Notes under the pieces: generated by a model | What the model saw: the letters and a program-made list of their open reading frames with translations, nothing else | What the model was told of the DNA's origin: nothing | Database searches by the model: none | Shown here: piece by piece, positions 20,810-27,816 of the stretch | How positions within the stretch are numbered: position 1 is the stretch's first letter | Layout: each line of letters starts with the position of its first letter | Assembly (NCBI RefSeq): GCF_005222225.1 | Contig: NZ_CP036536.1 | Span: 2,628,001 to 2,692,000 of the forward strand | Reading direction: 5' to 3' | DNA from: Salinimonas lutimaris | GTDB lineage: Bacteria > Pseudomonadota > Gammaproteobacteria > Enterobacterales > Alteromonadaceae | DNA length: 64,000 nt | Made by a program: the position numbers and the translations under genes

Positions 20810-20838
20810 TTGTAACCTGATAATAACAGTGGTAGAAT
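20810..20838 (+). promoter_or_regulatory. rplY promoter
   Basis: -35 TTGTAA (20810-20815), 17-nt spacer, -10 TAGAAT (20833-20838), then a GC-rich discriminator (TCGCCGCCC) typical of ribosomal-protein and stringently controlled promoters. It sets an RNA leader of about 107 nt. Confidence 0.7.
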
Positions 20839-20897
20839 TCGCCGCCCTTAATTTTTGGGGCCGTTGTAATTTACATGTAGTAAAGGCAACGCACGCG

Positions 20898-20923
20898 ATG
20901 TGCTTTTGGTCGCGGAAGCACAT
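20898..20923 (+). promoter_or_regulatory. hairpin in the rplY leader
   Basis: The 8-bp stem ATGTGCTT / AAGCACAT with a 10-nt loop lies 31 nt before the rplY start. Autogenous control by L25 through the mRNA leader has been reported for E. coli rplY. Whether this hairpin plays that part is inference. Confidence 0.5.
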
Positions 20924-20953
20924 TTACGATTAATTTATTACTGGAGACAGTCA

Positions 20954-21592
20954 ATGTCTACAAACACTATTTTTACTCTGGATGCTAATGTCCGTGCTGA
21001 TAAAGGGAAAGGTGCGAGCCGCCGCCTTCGTCGTGCAGACCTGGTTCCAGCGATCCTGTACGGTGGCAACGAAGAGCCAGTATCTCTGACTCTTGATCAC
21101 AACAAAGTAAACAACTCTGCTGATTATGAAGCATTTTACTCTCATGTTCTGACTCTGAACATCGACGGTAAGAAAGTTGAAGCGCTGTTAAAAGACATTC
21201 AGCGTCACCCGTACAAGCCAAAGATCACTCACGTGGATTTCCAACGTGTTGTTGCTGGTGAAAAACTGCACACTAACGTTCCTCTGCATTTCATCAATGA
21301 TGAGCGCAACGCTGCTATCAAAGCAGGCGGTATCGCAGAACACCAGGCCAACGAAGTTGAAGTAACTTGTCTGCCTAAAGACCTGCCAGAGTTCATTGAA
21401 GTTGATATCGCTGAACTAGAGATGGATACTACTTTGCACCTGTCTGACCTGAAACTTCCTGCTGGCGTAACATCAGTTGAACTGGCTAAAGAAGATGAGA
21501 CTCACGACCTGGCGGTTGTGACTATCAAACCTGCTCCTAAAGCTCCAGCAGCTGACGAAGCAGAAGGCGAAGAAGCAGGCTCTGAGGAATAA
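20954..21592 (+). CDS. rplY: 50S ribosomal protein L25 / general stress protein Ctc, long form
   Basis: 5S rRNA-binding ribosomal protein. The start is at the ATG preceded by GGAG ([20 protein letters not shown]), giving 212 aa. An upstream in-frame ATG lacks a ribosome site. The N-terminal L25 barrel spans about 1-95. The C-terminal TL5/Ctc domain spans 100-190, and an acidic, Ala/Glu-rich tail closes the protein. E. coli L25 has only the first domain (94 aa), so this is the two-domain form. pth follows at once. Confidence 0.96.
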   Translation: MSTNTIFTLDANVRADKGKGASRRLRRADLVPAILYGGNEEPVSLTLDHNKVNNSADYEAFYSHVLTLNIDGKKVEALLKDIQRHPYKPKITHVDFQRVVAGEKLHTNVPLHFINDERNAAIKAGGIAEHQANEVEVTCLPKDLPEFIEVDIAELEMDTTLHLSDLKLPAGVTSVELAKEDETHDLAVVTIKPAPKAPAADEAEGEEAGSEE

Positions 21593-21597
21593 TCCTC

Positions 21598-22191
21598 TTG
21601 TCTGACATTCGTCTGATCGTGGGCCTGGGTAATCCAGGCCCCGAATATGAAAACACCCGTCATAATGCTGGTGCCTGGTTCCTTGAAGAACTGGCAGCAC
21701 GCTTTAACACTTCCCTAACCCCAGAATCCAAATTCTTTGGTAAAACAGCCCGCATCACAGTGGCTGGCCAGGACATACGCCTACTTTATCCCACCACCTT
21801 TATGAATAAGAGTGGTCAGGCAGTAGGGGCGCTGGCAAATTTTTACCGGATTGAACCGGAACAGATTCTGGTCGCATTTGATGAGCTTGATCTGCCTGCT
21901 GGGGTAGCCAAGTTTAAAATGGGTGGAAGTTCCAGCCAGAATGGTGTGCGCGATATTGTCGCCCGTCTGGCCAACAACAAGAATTTTTTGCGCTTGCGTA
22001 TTGGCATCGACCATCCCGGACATAAATCCAGGGTAACCGGTCATGTATTAGGCAAGCCAGCTTTAGCAGAAAAAGAAGCTATCGACAGCGTGATCGATGA
22101 AGCCGTGCGATGCACAGAAATTCTGCTTAAAGATGATTTAAAAACAGCTCAGAACCGGCTTCATTCTTTTAAAGCCGAAGTCACCAAATAA
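21598..22191 (+). CDS. pth: peptidyl-tRNA hydrolase
   Basis: Releases peptides from prematurely dropped peptidyl-tRNA. The start is TTG, with GAGGA nine bases upstream inside the end of rplY, and the product begins [14 protein letters not shown]. 197 aa. Catalytic His22 in RHNAG, Asn12 in [15 protein letters not shown] at about 70 and GIDHPG near 141 are present. The rplY-pth-ychF order is conserved in many gammaproteobacteria. Confidence 0.96.
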   Translation: MSDIRLIVGLGNPGPEYENTRHNAGAWFLEELAARFNTSLTPESKFFGKTARITVAGQDIRLLYPTTFMNKSGQAVGALANFYRIEPEQILVAFDELDLPAGVAKFKMGGSSSQNGVRDIVARLANNKNFLRLRIGIDHPGHKSRVTGHVLGKPALAEKEAIDSVIDEAVRCTEILLKDDLKTAQNRLHSFKAEVTK

Positions 22192-22214
22192 CCTAACCAA
22201 GACAAGAGGCTAGC

Positions 22215-23306
22215 ATGGGTTTTAAATGTGGTATCGTCGGCCTGCCGAACGTAGGTAAATCGACCTTATTCAATGCGCTGACTAAAGCGGGTATTGAAGC
22301 CGCCAACTTCCCGTTTTGTACCATTGAACCAAATACTGGTGTGGTACCTGTTCCTGATTTACGTCTGGACAAACTGGCTGCAATTGTTAATCCACAAAAA
22401 GTGATTCCTACGACGATGGAATTTGTGGACATTGCCGGCCTGGTAGAAGGTGCCTCTAAAGGTGAAGGTCTGGGCAACAAGTTTCTGGCTAACATCCGCG
22501 AGACTGACGCTATCGGTCATGTGGTTCGTTGTTTTGACAACGACAACATTGTACACGTTGCCGGTAAAGTCAGCCCGCAAAACGATATTGATGTTATTAA
22601 TACTGAACTGGCCCTGTCAGACCTGGAAACTACTGAAAAAGCGCTGCTTCGCGTAGCAAAACGCGCCAAGGGCGGTGATTCAGAAGCCAAGTACGAATTA
22701 AAAGTACTGGAAAAAATCAAGCCGCATCTGGATGAAGGCCACCTGCTGCGCTCGCTTGAGCTGAGTAAGGAAGAGCTGGCTGCGATCAGCTATATGAATT
22801 TGCTGACGCTGAAGCCCACCATGTACATCGCCAATGTCAACGAAGACGGGTTTGAAAATAATCCTTATCTGGATGAAGTGAAGCAGATTGCCGCCGGCGA
22901 AAATGCCGTGGTGGTTGCTGTTTGCGCAGCAATTGAGTCAGAAATTGCGGAGCTTGACGACGAAGAGCGTGAAGAATTCATGCAGGATATGGGCTTGGAA
23001 GAGCCGGGATTAAACCGGGTTATTCGCGCCGGTTACAACCTGCTTACCCTACAGACCTACTTCACCGCCGGGGTGAAAGAAGTGCGTGCATGGACTTATC
23101 CGGAAGGCTCAACCGCGCCTCAGGCTGCCGGTAAAATCCATACCGACTTTGAAAAAGGCTTTATCCGTGCTGAGATTGTGTCATTTGATGACTATGTTCA
23201 GTATAACGGTGAACAAGGTGCAAAAGATGCCGGTAAATGGCGTCTGGAAGGCAAAGAATATATCGTGAAAGATGGCGATGTTATTCACTTCCGCTTCAAC
23301 GTTTAA
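22215..23306 (+). CDS. ychF: redox-regulated ATPase YchF (Ola1 family)
   Basis: Obg-related P-loop protein that prefers ATP, 363 aa. Walker [10 protein letters not shown] at 9-17. The G4 position reads NVNED rather than NKxD, as is normal for this family and explains the ATP preference. A coiled-coil insertion and a C-terminal TGS domain (about 280-363) follow. It binds ribosomes and is linked to oxidative stress response in E. coli. Last gene of the rplY-pth-ychF group, with a terminator after it. Confidence 0.96.
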   Translation: MGFKCGIVGLPNVGKSTLFNALTKAGIEAANFPFCTIEPNTGVVPVPDLRLDKLAAIVNPQKVIPTTMEFVDIAGLVEGASKGEGLGNKFLANIRETDAIGHVVRCFDNDNIVHVAGKVSPQNDIDVINTELALSDLETTEKALLRVAKRAKGGDSEAKYELKVLEKIKPHLDEGHLLRSLELSKEELAAISYMNLLTLKPTMYIANVNEDGFENNPYLDEVKQIAAGENAVVVAVCAAIESEIAELDDEEREEFMQDMGLEEPGLNRVIRAGYNLLTLQTYFTAGVKEVRAWTYPEGSTAPQAAGKIHTDFEKGFIRAEIVSFDDYVQYNGEQGAKDAGKWRLEGKEYIVKDGDVIHFRFNV

Positions 23307-23322
23307 GGTTAACGCCTGTTAT

Positions 23323-23351
23323 AAAAACACCGCCTTTATGGCGGTGTTTTT
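23323..23351. terminator. bidirectional terminator
   Basis: A perfect 12-bp stem, AAAAACACCGCC / GGCGGTGTTTTT with loop TTTAT, between convergent ychF and the AtoE-type transporter. Confidence 0.93.
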
Positions 23352-23373
23352 ATTTGAATTATCAGCCGTCTGT

Positions 23374-24684
23374 TCATCCTACAAAGCGCAGTACCAGTGA
23401 AATTATTACGCCGGTGATCAGTAACTGAATCAGACAAAAGCCCATAATATCTCTGGCTTTAAGCCCGGCAATCGCCAGTACCGGCAGCGCCCAGAAAGGC
23501 TGAATCAGGTTGGTCCATGCATCGCCCCAGGCCACCGCCATGGCGACCCGGTTCACCTGAGCACCCAACTCGAGTGCTGCCGGTAGCATCACCGGTGCCT
23601 GCACGGCCCATTGGCCACCGCCGGAAGGAACAAAAATATTGACAATACCGGCGCTGATAAAACTCCAAACCGGTAGTGAATCGGCGGTGGCAAAACTGAT
23701 CAGCCACTGTGACATGCTTTGCGCCAGTCCCGACTGTACCATGACCGCCATAATACCGGCGTAAAACGGAAACTGAATCACAATACCGGCCCCACCACTG
23801 ATGGCCTGTTGCAAACTGTGTAATAAAGAGCGAGGCGTGCCATGCAGCACAATGGCGCAGAATAAAAACAGATAATTGACAATATTAAGATTCAGTGACC
23901 CGCCCTGCCAGAAATAACTGACTAGATAAATCAGACCTGCTGCACCGATAAGCAGGGCCAGCACCGGGCTGTTTTCCAGCTTGTCAGCCGGGCGATGGTC
24001 TTCGCAAGGGGGTAATGGCTCATCCTGTAATTTATCTTTTTCAACAATCACAGCATCCTGGTCACCTGGCATCATGAGGCGGTTTACCAGCGGCATGACG
24101 ATAAATAAAATACCCAGCAGCACCAGATTAAAATTGGCAAACAAGGTATCACTGGTATCAATGACTCCAATCTGGTTTTCGGTGAAATGGCCAGGGGTGG
24201 CAATGGTCAGCGGTACTGACCCGGCCAGCCCCCCGTGCCACACCACAAAACCAGAATACGCACTGGCCACCAGTAAGCGGTAGTCTACCCGTACCTGCCG
24301 GGCCAGCGCTTTAGCAAATAAAGCACCAACGACCAGACCAAATCCCCAGTTGATCCAGCTGGCAACCAGCGAGACCAGTGTTACCAGTACAATAGCCCGC
24401 CCTGCCGAATGGGCTGTGGTAGCCAGTTTTTCCAGCGCGCCCTTGACCAGTGGCGTGCTGGCCAGCATAAAACCGGTTACCAGAACCAGCAGCATTTGCA
24501 TAGAAAAACTTAACAATCCCCAGAATCCGTCGCCCCATTGCTCAACCACCGTCAGCGCAGACTGCTGTTCAACCAGCATAGCTGCTGCAAACACCACCAG
24601 GGTCAGTAAGAGGACAAAAATATAAGGATCAGGCAGGTAGCGCTCAACGAGCTTAACAAAAGGGCGGGCGGCTCGGTTTAGCAT
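23374..24684 (-). CDS. AtoE-family short-chain fatty acid transporter
   Basis: A 436-aa inner-membrane protein with about ten to twelve hydrophobic helices over its whole length. Family-like stretches include WGDGFWGLLSFSMQMLLVLV, HGGLAGSVPLTIATPGH, FVPSGGGQWAVQAPV and WGDAWTNLIQPFWALP, typical of the AtoE/YdeY-type (PF02667) carriers. The likely substrate is a short-chain fatty acid such as acetoacetate or butyrate. No ato enzyme genes are next to it. An operator-like palindrome lies about 130 nt upstream. Confidence 0.9.
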   Translation of the reverse strand: MLNRAARPFVKLVERYLPDPYIFVLLLTLVVFAAAMLVEQQSALTVVEQWGDGFWGLLSFSMQMLLVLVTGFMLASTPLVKGALEKLATTAHSAGRAIVLVTLVSLVASWINWGFGLVVGALFAKALARQVRVDYRLLVASAYSGFVVWHGGLAGSVPLTIATPGHFTENQIGVIDTSDTLFANFNLVLLGILFIVMPLVNRLMMPGDQDAVIVEKDKLQDEPLPPCEDHRPADKLENSPVLALLIGAAGLIYLVSYFWQGGSLNLNIVNYLFLFCAIVLHGTPRSLLHSLQQAISGGAGIVIQFPFYAGIMAVMVQSGLAQSMSQWLISFATADSLPVWSFISAGIVNIFVPSGGGQWAVQAPVMLPAALELGAQVNRVAMAVAWGDAWTNLIQPFWALPVLAIAGLKARDIMGFCLIQLLITGVIISLVLRFVG

Positions 24685-24778
24685 AATTAAAATGTATAAC
24701 CTGTGTTATCAGTGTGTTACCTACCATAACGAAGGACAGGAACAAAACTCAAGCAATAAACAGGACATACAGACCAAA

Positions 24779-24824
24779 GTACTACCAACACCTTGTCGGT
24801 GCTGGCAAAGTATTGGTAGTACCA
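24779..24824. promoter_or_regulatory. inverted repeat with GntR/FadR-type operator match
   Basis: GTACTACCAA and TTGGTAGTAC form a perfect 10-nt inverted repeat. The right half extends to TGGTAGTACCA (24814-24824), which fits the TNGTNNNACNA consensus of FadR-subfamily GntR regulators exactly. The left copy has one mismatch. It lies between the AtoE-type gene and the RcnB-like gene, both on the minus strand, so it could be an operator for the transporter or a hairpin after the upstream gene. Confidence 0.4.
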
Positions 24825-24830
24825 GCAAGG

Positions 24831-25151
24831 TTAGCGCCGCCCCAGCACATCCACAATCTGGCGCGTGCCTTCAAGCACTCTGAGCAGGTGCCCGTCAATC
24901 CGGATAGTCACCAGTCCGTCACGATGACGCTCAATCACCTGTCCATGATGATAATAGTCATCATGTAAATACCTGCCACGGCGGTAGTCCCGGCTGTTGT
25001 GCACATAGACTTTTTCAGCCCGGTGACTATGCTTTTTATGCTGATGCTTTTTGTGATGGCCGTGCGCCCTGGCATGTTCAGGCGGACTTGCCAGGGCGCT
25101 GGTTGCCGGTAAGAGTGCCAGCGCCGTAAGAATAAGAAAAATCGATTTCAT
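24831..25151 (-). CDS. His-rich periplasmic protein, RcnB-like
   Basis: A 106-aa precursor. The signal peptide (1-21, cleavage near ALAS) is followed by a His/Lys-rich segment of about 25 residues (HARAHGHHKKHQHKKHSH). After it comes a C-terminal domain with YLHDDYYHHG, GLVTIRIDGHLLRVLEGT and VDVL, resembling the RcnB fold. RcnB is a periplasmic protein affecting nickel/cobalt homeostasis. Metal binding here is inferred from the histidines only. No rcnA-like efflux gene is adjacent. Confidence 0.8.
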   Translation of the reverse strand: MKSIFLILTALALLPATSALASPPEHARAHGHHKKHQHKKHSHRAEKVYVHNSRDYRRGRYLHDDYYHHGQVIERHRDGLVTIRIDGHLLRVLEGTRQIVDVLGRR

Positions 25152-25605
25152 ACAATACTCCTGTTACATCAATAACGGCCTTATTATGTGTTTGATGGCT
25201 GAACCCATCATGAATTCACTGTGAACGGCCTTTTGTTTGCGGTTTCCAGACAGCGCTGAGTAAAGCCGTTCACCGATATCGCTCTTCTGTGCAATACCGT
25301 TTTAAAACCGTTAGTTATCATATTGGTAGGTATTAACGTCAGGTATGTTTACAGCAGAGTTCATGCCAGCTGAATAAAACCAGGGGCCAGTCGTAACCGG
25401 GCATTATCGCTGAGACCAGCCCCCTGCCTGCCCTCGGGAACATAAAAAAGTTTGTATATTCGCAAACTGGCAAGAAGTTTGTATAGCCCTGTCAGAATAA
25501 AAAGTGTATTTAAACGCATTCACTTAATCAGCAGCGTCATAATCATCATCATCCACGCTTCTGATGGTTTTCATCTACTCACGCACGATTTAACAGGAAC
25601 CCGGC
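25152..25605. other. 454-nt intergenic region
   Basis: No convincing gene. It holds a direct repeat AAGTTTGTATA at 25449 and 25475. The first copy is part of an inverted repeat, AGTTTG / CAAACT with 8-nt spacing (25450-25469). Further upstream, CAGGGGC and GCCCCCTG are able to pair around 25380-25425. It probably contains promoters for the divergent RcnB-like gene and cyclophilin gene. Confidence 0.5.
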
Positions 25606-26466
25606 ATGCAAGGTCTACGCGCACTTATTGCGTTGTTTTTATTATCAATTTCATTTTTTACACCCGCTGAGGATGCGGCTGATGCGTATTTTTGGTACGA
25701 CATTCCCCAATCAAAACTGGTGTATGTGCAAACCGCACACGGGCAGGTTGTGATTGCCCTGACTGACAGTATTGCGCCACATCATGTCGCCCGATTCACA
25801 CACCTGGTGAAACAGGGCTTTTATAATAATCGTTACTTTTATCGCGTTTTAGAAGGTTTTGTGGCCCAGGCCGGTAGTAACAGCACCCACAAATTGACAG
25901 AGAGCACGCTGCCCCTGAAACCGGAGTTTACCGCTATGGCCGTGGAAGGCTTTTATGAAGTTGAACGCAACAGTCCGAATGCCCCGGTCAGCGGTTTTAT
26001 CAATGGCTTTCCGGCAGGCGCCACGCCTGACCGTCAGCGCTACTGGCTGGCTCACTGTCCGGGTATGGTTGCCATGGCCCGTGACAACAGTCCGGATACC
26101 GGCGCCACCGAGTTTTATATCGTCATGGGCCAGGCGCCCCGTCATCTTGATCGTAACATGTCGATATTTGGTCGGGTGGTAGCTGGCATGGACGCGCTAC
26201 AAAAACTGCCCCGTGGGGACACAAACAATAATGGTATGATTAAGGACTTCTCTGAAAACAGCGAATTGATCTATGCTCAGATGGGCGATGATTTACCGGT
26301 TCGCCGTCAGCGGAATTTTAAAATACAGCTTCCCGGACACAGTGCGTATGAAAAACGGGCCGAACAGGCGCGTACGCTAAGCAGTCCGTTTTTTGTTGAT
26401 GATGCTCTGGCCCCCCGCCCAGTAGATATTTGCTATACCATGACCGAAGTGGTTGAATACGAGTAA
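25606..26466 (+). CDS. secreted cyclophilin-type peptidyl-prolyl isomerase
   Basis: A 286-aa precursor with an N-terminal signal (about 1-22). The cyclophilin domain includes HVARFTHLVKQGFYNNRYFYRVLEGFVAQ (about 66-94) and MARDNSPDTGATEFYIVMG (about 157-175). The order of core motifs is normal. A proline- and charge-containing C-terminal tail follows. It probably assists folding of periplasmic or outer-membrane proteins. It lies immediately upstream of the tRNA operon, with no terminator seen between. Confidence 0.9.
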   Translation: MQGLRALIALFLLSISFFTPAEDAADAYFWYDIPQSKLVYVQTAHGQVVIALTDSIAPHHVARFTHLVKQGFYNNRYFYRVLEGFVAQAGSNSTHKLTESTLPLKPEFTAMAVEGFYEVERNSPNAPVSGFINGFPAGATPDRQRYWLAHCPGMVAMARDNSPDTGATEFYIVMGQAPRHLDRNMSIFGRVVAGMDALQKLPRGDTNNNGMIKDFSENSELIYAQMGDDLPVRRQRNFKIQLPGHSAYEKRAEQARTLSSPFFVDDALAPRPVDICYTMTEVVEYE

Positions 26467-26589
26467 GAAAATTGGTGATTTTCGATCAGCAAATGCCCTG
26501 AATTGCGGCGACTTTTTCAGCATAATGTTGCTAATTGCTCCGTTTCAGTACACATAGTGAGCATTTAAAAAAAGTTAGTAAAAAAGGGG

Positions 26590-26618
26590 TTGACGGAGAC
26601 CACTCATATTCGCATAAT
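26590..26618 (+). promoter_or_regulatory. promoter of the tRNA array
   Basis: -35 TTGACG (26590-26595), exact 17-nt spacer, -10 CATAAT (26613-26618), then a GC-rich discriminator (ACGCGCC) as expected for a stringently controlled stable-RNA promoter. The first tRNA starts 33 nt after the -10. Confidence 0.85.
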
Positions 26619-26651
26619 ACGCGCCACTTCCTGAGAGGGAAAAGAAAAAGA

Positions 26652-26728
26652 GGCTACGTAGCTCAGCTGGTTAGAGCACATCACTCATAATGATGGGGTC
26701 GCAAGTTCGAATCTCGCCGTAGCCACCA
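26652..26728 (+). tRNA. tRNA-Met (CAT), elongator, copy 1
   Basis: 77 nt with encoded CCA. The sequence is close to E. coli elongator tRNA-Met (metT), which argues against tRNA-Ile2 or initiator. First gene of the array. Confidence 0.96.
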
Positions 26729-26754
26729 CTCTTTCTTTTCATGAAGTTAGCTGC

Positions 26755-26839
26755 GCGGAAGTGGTGGAATTGGTAGACACGCTGGATTTAGGTTCCAGTG
26801 CTTCACGGCGTGAGAGTTCAAGTCTCTCCTTCCGCACCA
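26755..26839 (+). tRNA. tRNA-Leu (TAG), copy 1
   Basis: 85 nt with long variable arm and encoded CCA. The anticodon loop TTTAGGT gives UAG. Corresponds to leuW of E. coli. Confidence 0.97.
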
Positions 26840-26843
26840 TTGT

Positions 26844-26919
26844 TGGGGTATAGCCAAGTTGGTAAGGCAGCGGGTTTTGATCCCGCCATTCGTAGGTTCG
26901 AGTCCTGCTACCCCAGCCA
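26844..26919 (+). tRNA. tRNA-Gln (TTG), acceptor form G5
   Basis: 76 nt, identical to the tRNA upstream of prs (acceptor TGGGGTA / TACCCCA). Confidence 0.97.
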
Positions 26920-26959
26920 GTTTTTAAGTAATTACGCTTCACGTTGCGTGATTATCAAC

Positions 26960-27035
26960 TGGGATATAGCCAAGTTGGTAAGGCAGCGGGTTTTGATCCC
27001 GCCATTCGTAGGTTCGAGTCCTGCTATCCCAGCCA
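26960..27035 (+). tRNA. tRNA-Gln (TTG), acceptor form A5
   Basis: 76 nt. It differs from the preceding copy by a compensated acceptor pair (TGGGATA / TATCCCA). Confidence 0.97.
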
Positions 27036-27046
27036 TACATAAAGAG

Positions 27047-27069
27047 ACCGGTCAGTTACCGGTTTTTTT
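27047..27069 (+). terminator. oligo-U hairpin closing tRNA block 1
   Basis: ACCGGT-CAGTT-ACCGGT followed by seven T. Only 12 nt remain before the next tRNA, so it must allow read-through or act as a processing signal. Confidence 0.7.
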
Positions 27070-27081
27070 ATTACCAAACGT

Positions 27082-27158
27082 GGCTACGTAGCTCAGCTGG
27101 TTAGAGCACATCACTCATAATGATGGGGTCGCAAGTTCGAATCTCGCCGTAGCCACCA
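27082..27158 (+). tRNA. tRNA-Met (CAT), copy 2
   Basis: 77 nt, identical to copy 1. Confidence 0.96.
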
Positions 27159-27178
27159 TTCTTCTTGGTAAGAAGAAC

Positions 27179-27263
27179 GCGGAAGTGGTGGAATTGGTAG
27201 ACACGCTGGATTTAGGTTCCAGTGCTTCACGGCGTGAGAGTTCAAGTCTCTCCTTCCGCACCA
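27179..27263 (+). tRNA. tRNA-Leu (TAG), copy 2
   Basis: 85 nt, identical to copy 1. Confidence 0.97.
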
Positions 27264-27267
27264 CAAC

Positions 27268-27343
27268 TGGGATATAGCCAAGTTGGTAAGGCAGCGGGTT
27301 TTGATCCCGCCATTCGTAGGTTCGAGTCCTGCTATCCCAGCCA
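27268..27343 (+). tRNA. tRNA-Gln (TTG), acceptor form A5, second
   Basis: 76 nt, identical to the copy at 26960. It starts 4 nt after tRNA-Leu. Confidence 0.97.
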
Positions 27344-27352
27344 TTTTTTTAG

Positions 27353-27377
27353 AAAACCGGTCTGTACCGTTTTTTTT
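27353..27377 (+). terminator. oligo-U hairpin closing tRNA block 2
   Basis: AAAACCGGT-CTGT-ACCGTTTT with one bulged C, then T-run. Weaker than the hairpins of blocks 1 and 3. The next tRNA begins 13 nt later. Confidence 0.6.
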
Positions 27378-27390
27378 ATTGATACATTTT

Positions 27391-27467
27391 GGCTACGTAG
27401 CTCAGCTGGTTAGAGCACATCACTCATAATGATGGGGTCGCAAGTTCGAATCTCGCCGTAGCCACCA
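27391..27467 (+). tRNA. tRNA-Met (CAT), copy 3
   Basis: 77 nt, identical to copy 1. Confidence 0.96.
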
Positions 27468-27489
27468 TTCTTCTTCGGGTTAAGAAGAT

Positions 27490-27574
27490 GCGGAAGTGGT
27501 GGAATTGGTAGACACGCTGGATTTAGGTTCCAGTGCTTCACGGCGTGAGAGTTCAAGTCTCTCCTTCCGCACCA
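27490..27574 (+). tRNA. tRNA-Leu (TAG), copy 3
   Basis: 85 nt, identical to copy 1. Confidence 0.97.
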
Positions 27575-27578
27575 CAAT

Positions 27579-27654
27579 TGGGATATAGCCAAGTTGGTAA
27601 GGCAGCGGGTTTTGATCCCGCCATTCGTAGGTTCGAGTCCTGCTATCCCAGCCA
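27579..27654 (+). tRNA. tRNA-Gln (TTG), acceptor form A5, third
   Basis: 76 nt, identical to the copies at 26960 and 27268. Last gene of the array. Confidence 0.97.
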
Positions 27655-27663
27655 TATTAAGAG

Positions 27664-27687
27664 AACCGGCCTAGTGCCGGTTTTTTT
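27664..27687 (+). terminator. final terminator of the tRNA array
   Basis: The stem AACCGGC / GCCGGTT with loop CTAGT runs into seven T. Confidence 0.9.
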
Positions 27688-27816
27688 ATGCCTGTCATTT
27701 TATTTTATACGGCTAGATGTCTAACCGGTGCGACCTGTATTCTCTTTTCCCCACCTACCAGCGTGGTAGACTAGCCAGTTAAAACAGAAATTAAAAATAA
27801 TCCAAGGAACTCATTA

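Noticed and set aside
25452..25670. A 72-codon frame upstream of the cyclophilin gene.
   Set aside because: It overlaps the cyclophilin start in another frame and has no ribosome site; it is low-complexity Ile/His-rich.
26739..27724. Reading frames of 60-97 codons across the tRNA array, on both strands.
   Set aside because: They are translations through tRNA genes, a well-known source of false hypothetical proteins. Repetition follows the tRNA copies.
27694..27816. A glycine or other amino-acid riboswitch before the alanine symporter.
   Set aside because: The 123-nt region is too short and lacks the conserved aptamer core or a terminator switch.
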